Assembly (NCBI GenBank): GCA_027924585.1
Contig: BSBM01000372.1
Span: 35,301,001 to 35,365,000, forward strand
Direction of reading: 5' to 3'
Source: Larix kaempferi
Lineage: Eukaryota > Streptophyta > Pinopsida > Pinales > Pinaceae
Length of the DNA: 64,000 nucleotides
The position numbers and the translations under genes were made by a program. The notes beneath the pieces are model-generated. The model ran no database searches. It had not been told where the DNA came from and saw only the letters and a program-made list of their open reading frames with translations. Shown in pieces: positions 60,299-64,000 of the stretch (the first letter of the stretch is position 1; the number at the start of each line of letters is the position of its first letter).

Positions 60299-63200
60299 TG
60301 TTGTCCGCCAAACTGCACACCAGCAGCAGAAATCTTTCGAAAGTTGTCTCTTCACTACAAGTGAGAGAGGTGTGGCCTTGGGGGCAAGCAATGAGCCAAG
60401 TACTGTCACCTGAATCCCAGCTCCTCCGTTTAGGCTAACTCCTAACGAAGCCAAGGGGGGTAGTCCCTAAAAAAGAGTTTCACTAAGGATCTAGTATTTA
60501 AGTGTTTTTGTATGGGGTGATGCGGATGAGTGTTGTTTAGGAGTTTTCTTGTGATGAGACCAAAAATATGTAAAGATAAGCAATCCACGTTGCAAAATAA
60601 GATAACAAGATGGCAATATGATTCAAGATCTGATAAATTACTAAAGCATTCACAATATGAAATAAACACAAGGACAAATGGTCCTGGTCAATATATAAGC
60701 TTTTAAACAACCAGTGCCTTATGGAGTCAAAGAAAAGTAAAGATTGTGATGCTGAAAGTGTGGGTCTTGAAAAAATGTCATTCGTGAGATCGTTGTGCAG
60801 ATTATCTTTGTAAATTGAAGATTTTAATGGTCTTAATTATTAGGATAAAACCAAGGATATCAAAAGTGTCCGAAAAGACAGTATCAAGTGCCTCCGTTCA
60901 AGGACATGTCGGGCCACCCAGTGCTCTAGCCAGGTCCCGCAATGCTAACTAGCAAACTAGAGGCTGAACATGGAACCCCAGCGCCCCCAACTAGGAGATT
61001 ACCCACCGAACTTATCTTATCGCTCCACTCCGGATTGGTTGGTTATGGGGGTGAAAGTTTTATTAGTTATCACTTATGAACTTAACAAGTCTTCCACCTT
61101 TCTGAGTACTAGCCCAACCGTTTCCGGTTGGCAAAGCATACGGGTGTTGGACGATCAACCAAAAGTAAATTTATTAGGGGGAAAATGTGGGTTGAAATGT
61201 TTTATTAAATTAAGAGCACTTTGTTCGACTCTCCGACAGAGAGCGCTCTTGACTTAGTCTTAAGACCACAGTTCAAGAGACTTCCTACTTTAAAATGCCT
61301 AATGCAAGGGGAAAATGCAGATCTAACAATGCTCTCCGACAGAGAGTGCTCTTGACTTGGATTTGGCCAAGTTCAAGAGGCTTTGTTTGTTTTATGAAAC
61401 AAGAAGCAGTTGTGATAACAGGATATTGAAATTTTATAAATATTAAAATCATGTGATAACCCAATAGATGTGAAACACAGCTAGCATGCTACATGCAAAA
61501 TAAAATGAAATAACTGAAGGATCTAGTGTTCTACCAAGCAATTTTACACTAAAGGTGGGATCAACCTCCGAACAAGGTTAACCACTAGAACCGCCTGCAC
61601 TTGAGAACCTCCAGCTAGCTGAAAGCTCTACCAAGGAAACCGACGGGGAAGGAAGAGTAAACACAAATTATGTGGTCCTGCCCCTGGGATGGGATCCCAA
61701 GGATACAATTTCCGGTCGAAAGCTTGGAAGAAAAATATGACAAGAGGAAATAAAGACTAATCTAAAACATGAACTGAAAAGATCTAAGCTAAGCAAACCC
61801 AACACTCTTCCCCAAATGGGGAAGAAACCCAAAAGGTGGAGGACTCCTCCACTAGAAACTTTTATTAACTTTTACAAGTGCCTTGGGTTTTAAAACCTTG
61901 AAGGACTTTTGGGAATGAAATAACTAGGAAGACAGATCTAGCTCTTATAAGCTTATTACAAAAGGATTAAAATTCCGGTTTATGTCTTCTTGGTTCAATG
62001 ATAGTTCAAATCTTGGTTCAATGATGGTTCTCTTTAGCTCCTTCTTCTTGGTATCTACATAAGACAAATCATCTCAAAGCACCATTAAGCTTTCAAAAAA
62101 TGACTACAAAATGCAACTATCAAACTGGAATCTATAAAGGACTTTAAAAATATGTTTTATGAGATTTTATTTCAAAAAACATGTGCAAATATGAAACGGA
62201 CCAGCAAACAAAAGATGCCTAAAAATACTAGGAAAGAGATCTAAAACATAAAAAAATTTAAGATATTTTTGTGGGAAAATTCCTATCTTTTGAAAAGAAA
62301 CAAAACTTTAAATAAATCAAGCTACACTAATGCAAGTATGAGATCTAACAAAGCTCAAATGTTTAACTTTTCCAATGTATGAGATTTTTTTTTTTAAATG
62401 CAACAATCTAGATCCAACTACCAACTTTTGATTAAAGCAAACTAAGCTAATCTCTAACAATGCTAACTTCTAAACAAATGAAAACTAAATGCTACTAATT
62501 AATCTTTGTTTTGTTTTCAATGTGTTTTCTTGTTTGTAGTGTTTAAGGGAAGGACGAGAAGAGAAGGGACTGCTACAGCAAAGGGAAGGAACAGACTGTA
62601 AATCAAAAAAGTGAAGAGATGGCAGCGAGGAGAAGGTGAAGAGCAGCCAACAAAAAGGTGGAACAAAAAGGTGAAGAGGCAGCCAACAATAGCTGAGGAG
62701 AGCAGCCAACAGTGAGCTGCAAAAATGATGATGGGCAGCCAACAGTAGCTAAAAGGAGGACCCAACAATGGGCTGCAAAAAGCAAAGTAATGGGCAGAGA
62801 TGAAAAATGGTATGGAAAACAATAAAGATAGGACAGCAGCTAGGGTAAAGAGATGGGTAAAAGGAAGAAATGGGGATGGCAAGAGGAAAAAGGCTTAGCA
62901 AATCAAGTGAAAAAAGGACTCAATGGAGAAAATTAGAGAGTTGGAAGAAAATTAGAGAGTTGGAAGAGGTGAACTCATAGATCCAAGTAACCAAGATTGA
63001 TAGAAAACTTTTGTTGATGGAAGAAGAGGCAAGTCTCTTAGAAGTGTTTCTTTTTTCGAAATAAGGAGCTACTTGAAAACCCTGCAAGATGAAAGTGTTA
63101 AATGGTAAAAACTCTTGGTTCATGAAAACAAGCTTGATCCCAAGCCAATTTCCACACCTGGATAATATCTGCAAAACAATAATCTCAAGCCAACAAACTA

Positions 63201-64000
63201 GATCAAATGCCTATTGTACTAGATTTGTTAGTCCTCACAAGGCATACAATGAATAATAATTTGCAACAAGAAAGATAGAGTGAGAGAGTATCACCAAATT
63301 ACAAGATGAAACCACAATGCCAATAGCTCCAGCATGGACCTACAAAGTCTCTCCTATATTCCAAACTCTAAAAAAATATTACAATATAATTTTGGCAGAG
63401 TATTCTTGCACCAAAATTCCATGAGAAGAGAGGAGGAGTACCTCTCTTTTATAACAAAAATACAAGAGCTCATAGCCCAAATTCGAATTGGCATCTAAGG
63501 GAGCCAATAACACTTGACAAAATTTCAAATTTCAATCATAAACCAATCGAAACTTGGCTTGGAGCAATAAACAACCACATAGCTTGAGTTTGCACTGAGT
63601 TAGGGTGGGGAGGTGGCCTCCACCTAGGCACGGCGGCCCCCACTCCCTTCCTTTGCAAACTCCACCATCCACTCGTGAGCCTCCACTTCAACATTGACGT
63701 GAGCTTGAAAGGGAATGCTTGGAGGTTGCACTAAATGATAATTCGTGTTTTACTAGGAGCCAAACCCATGAGGTGGAAAATGCGCCTACCATCCATTAAA
63801 TGCAAGCCTAACCATCCATTAAAACTTTAACACATCACCAAATCGTGATCCTTCATGAATGAGCCGTACGGTCAAGCCCACGTGAAGATGTCCACGCTTC
63901 ACTTGCTCACGTCATACACTAATCCATGATTTGCTTATCCTAAGTTTTATGCATTGGTATGTGCTTACATATTAAATTGGTAGCCAACCTTATTTATGAT
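60299..64000 (-). mobile_element. E-family LTR (E4), minus strand, runs off window
   Basis: It begins TGTTGTCCGCC and then shows the complement of the E U5 end (CTTGGGGGCAAGC, TGTCACCTGA, CTCCTCCGTTTAGGC, GCCAAGGGGGG). It continues with blocks resembling E2 in reverse: twice CTCTCCGACAGAGAG with AAGAG near 61225 and 61325 (E2 near 39020 and 39410), and CTTCCCCAAATGGGGAAG near 61808 (E2 near 39100). A minus-strand promoter-like TTATAAAAGAGAGG near 63437-63455 fits the U3/R position. It is more diverged and longer than E1/E2. The insertion is in A5 and its outer end lies beyond 64000. All small reading frames inside are unsupported. Confidence 0.7.
62923..62965. repeat. 21-bp tandem duplication
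   Basis: GAAAATTAGAGAGTTGGAAG occurs twice in succession inside E4, next to a GA-rich stretch. Just upstream (62640-62780) the phrase GCAGCCAACA recurs at irregular spacing. Confidence 0.75.

Noticed and set aside
61425-61433. GTGATAACA at 61425-61433 as the right end of another A/B LTR.
   Set aside because: The sequence to its left is E-like, not A/B-like, and E-like blocks continue to its right. No matching start or duplication was found.
62485-62882. Hydrophobic frames of 85-121 codons on the minus strand, membrane-protein-like.
   Set aside because: They are translations of low-complexity AGCAGCCAACA/GAAG-rich sequence in three overlapping frames, which produces Leu/Phe/Ser/Ala-rich peptides by composition alone.

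Overview
This window looks like nuclear DNA from a large, repeat-rich plant genome. The evidence is plant-type Ty1/copia, Ty3/gypsy, hAT and LINE remains, very long LTRs and AT-rich spacers. A gymnosperm is possible, but nothing here fixes the taxon. I found no intact host gene, no rRNA or tRNA gene, no CRISPR array and no prokaryotic-style gene cluster. Almost everything is transposon sequence nested in transposon sequence, and the only long intact reading frame (44369-45880) is a gag-like gene inside an LTR element. For convenience I call the long-LTR families A, B, C (related to each other, ends TGTTATCAC...GTGATAACA) and E (ends TGTTA...GGCAACA).

Layout. 1-1875: 3' part of an E LTR, followed by a short 43/44-bp tandem repeat. 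1979-2219: copia LTR fragment. 2222-4400: broken hAT transposase gene. 4412-6340: no recognisable gene. 6350-12000: truncated B LTR (minus) split by solo LTR A1 (6746-10999, target duplication GGACC). 12001-23871: one decayed copia element on the minus strand (LTR, primer-binding site, gag, protease, integrase, start of RT), cut by solo LTRs C1 (13436-17273, GGTTC) and A2 (17709-22202, GGTCT) and stopped inside RT by the B LTR. 23880-28400: an E-end fragment, a duplicated exon-like segment, and two LINE fragments on opposite strands. 28406-32962: solo LTR A3 (GTACC), with a U3 of A type and R-U5 of B type. 34748-36150: E end (minus) joined to a truncated B LTR that ends near a perfect 34-bp hairpin. 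36962-50305: an E element (E2) split by a complete gag-only E element (E1, 40629-49739, two LTRs of about 3.34 kb). 50311-59275: B LTR (GGACC) split by A4 (minus, 54139-58596, GGTCA). 59281-64000: A5, cut at 60299 by a minus-strand E LTR that runs off the window.

How the pieces relate. Removing each insertion together with one copy of its target duplication restores the host sequence, so relative ages can be read: the copia element is older than C1 and A2, B1 is older than A1, E2 is older than E1, B3 is older than A4, and A5 is probably older than B3. LTRs of A/B/C and E carry a TATA-like box and, in E and B, an AATAAA signal, about 1-2.6 kb from their 5' ends. This supports reading them as LTRs rather than DNA transposons.

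The most interesting signals are structural: short hairpins placed at the same spot at the ends of several LTR families with paired base changes, an 86-bp tandem array built of hairpins with tiny loops, a U3/R-U5 recombinant LTR, and a strong preference for GGWCC-like insertion sites.
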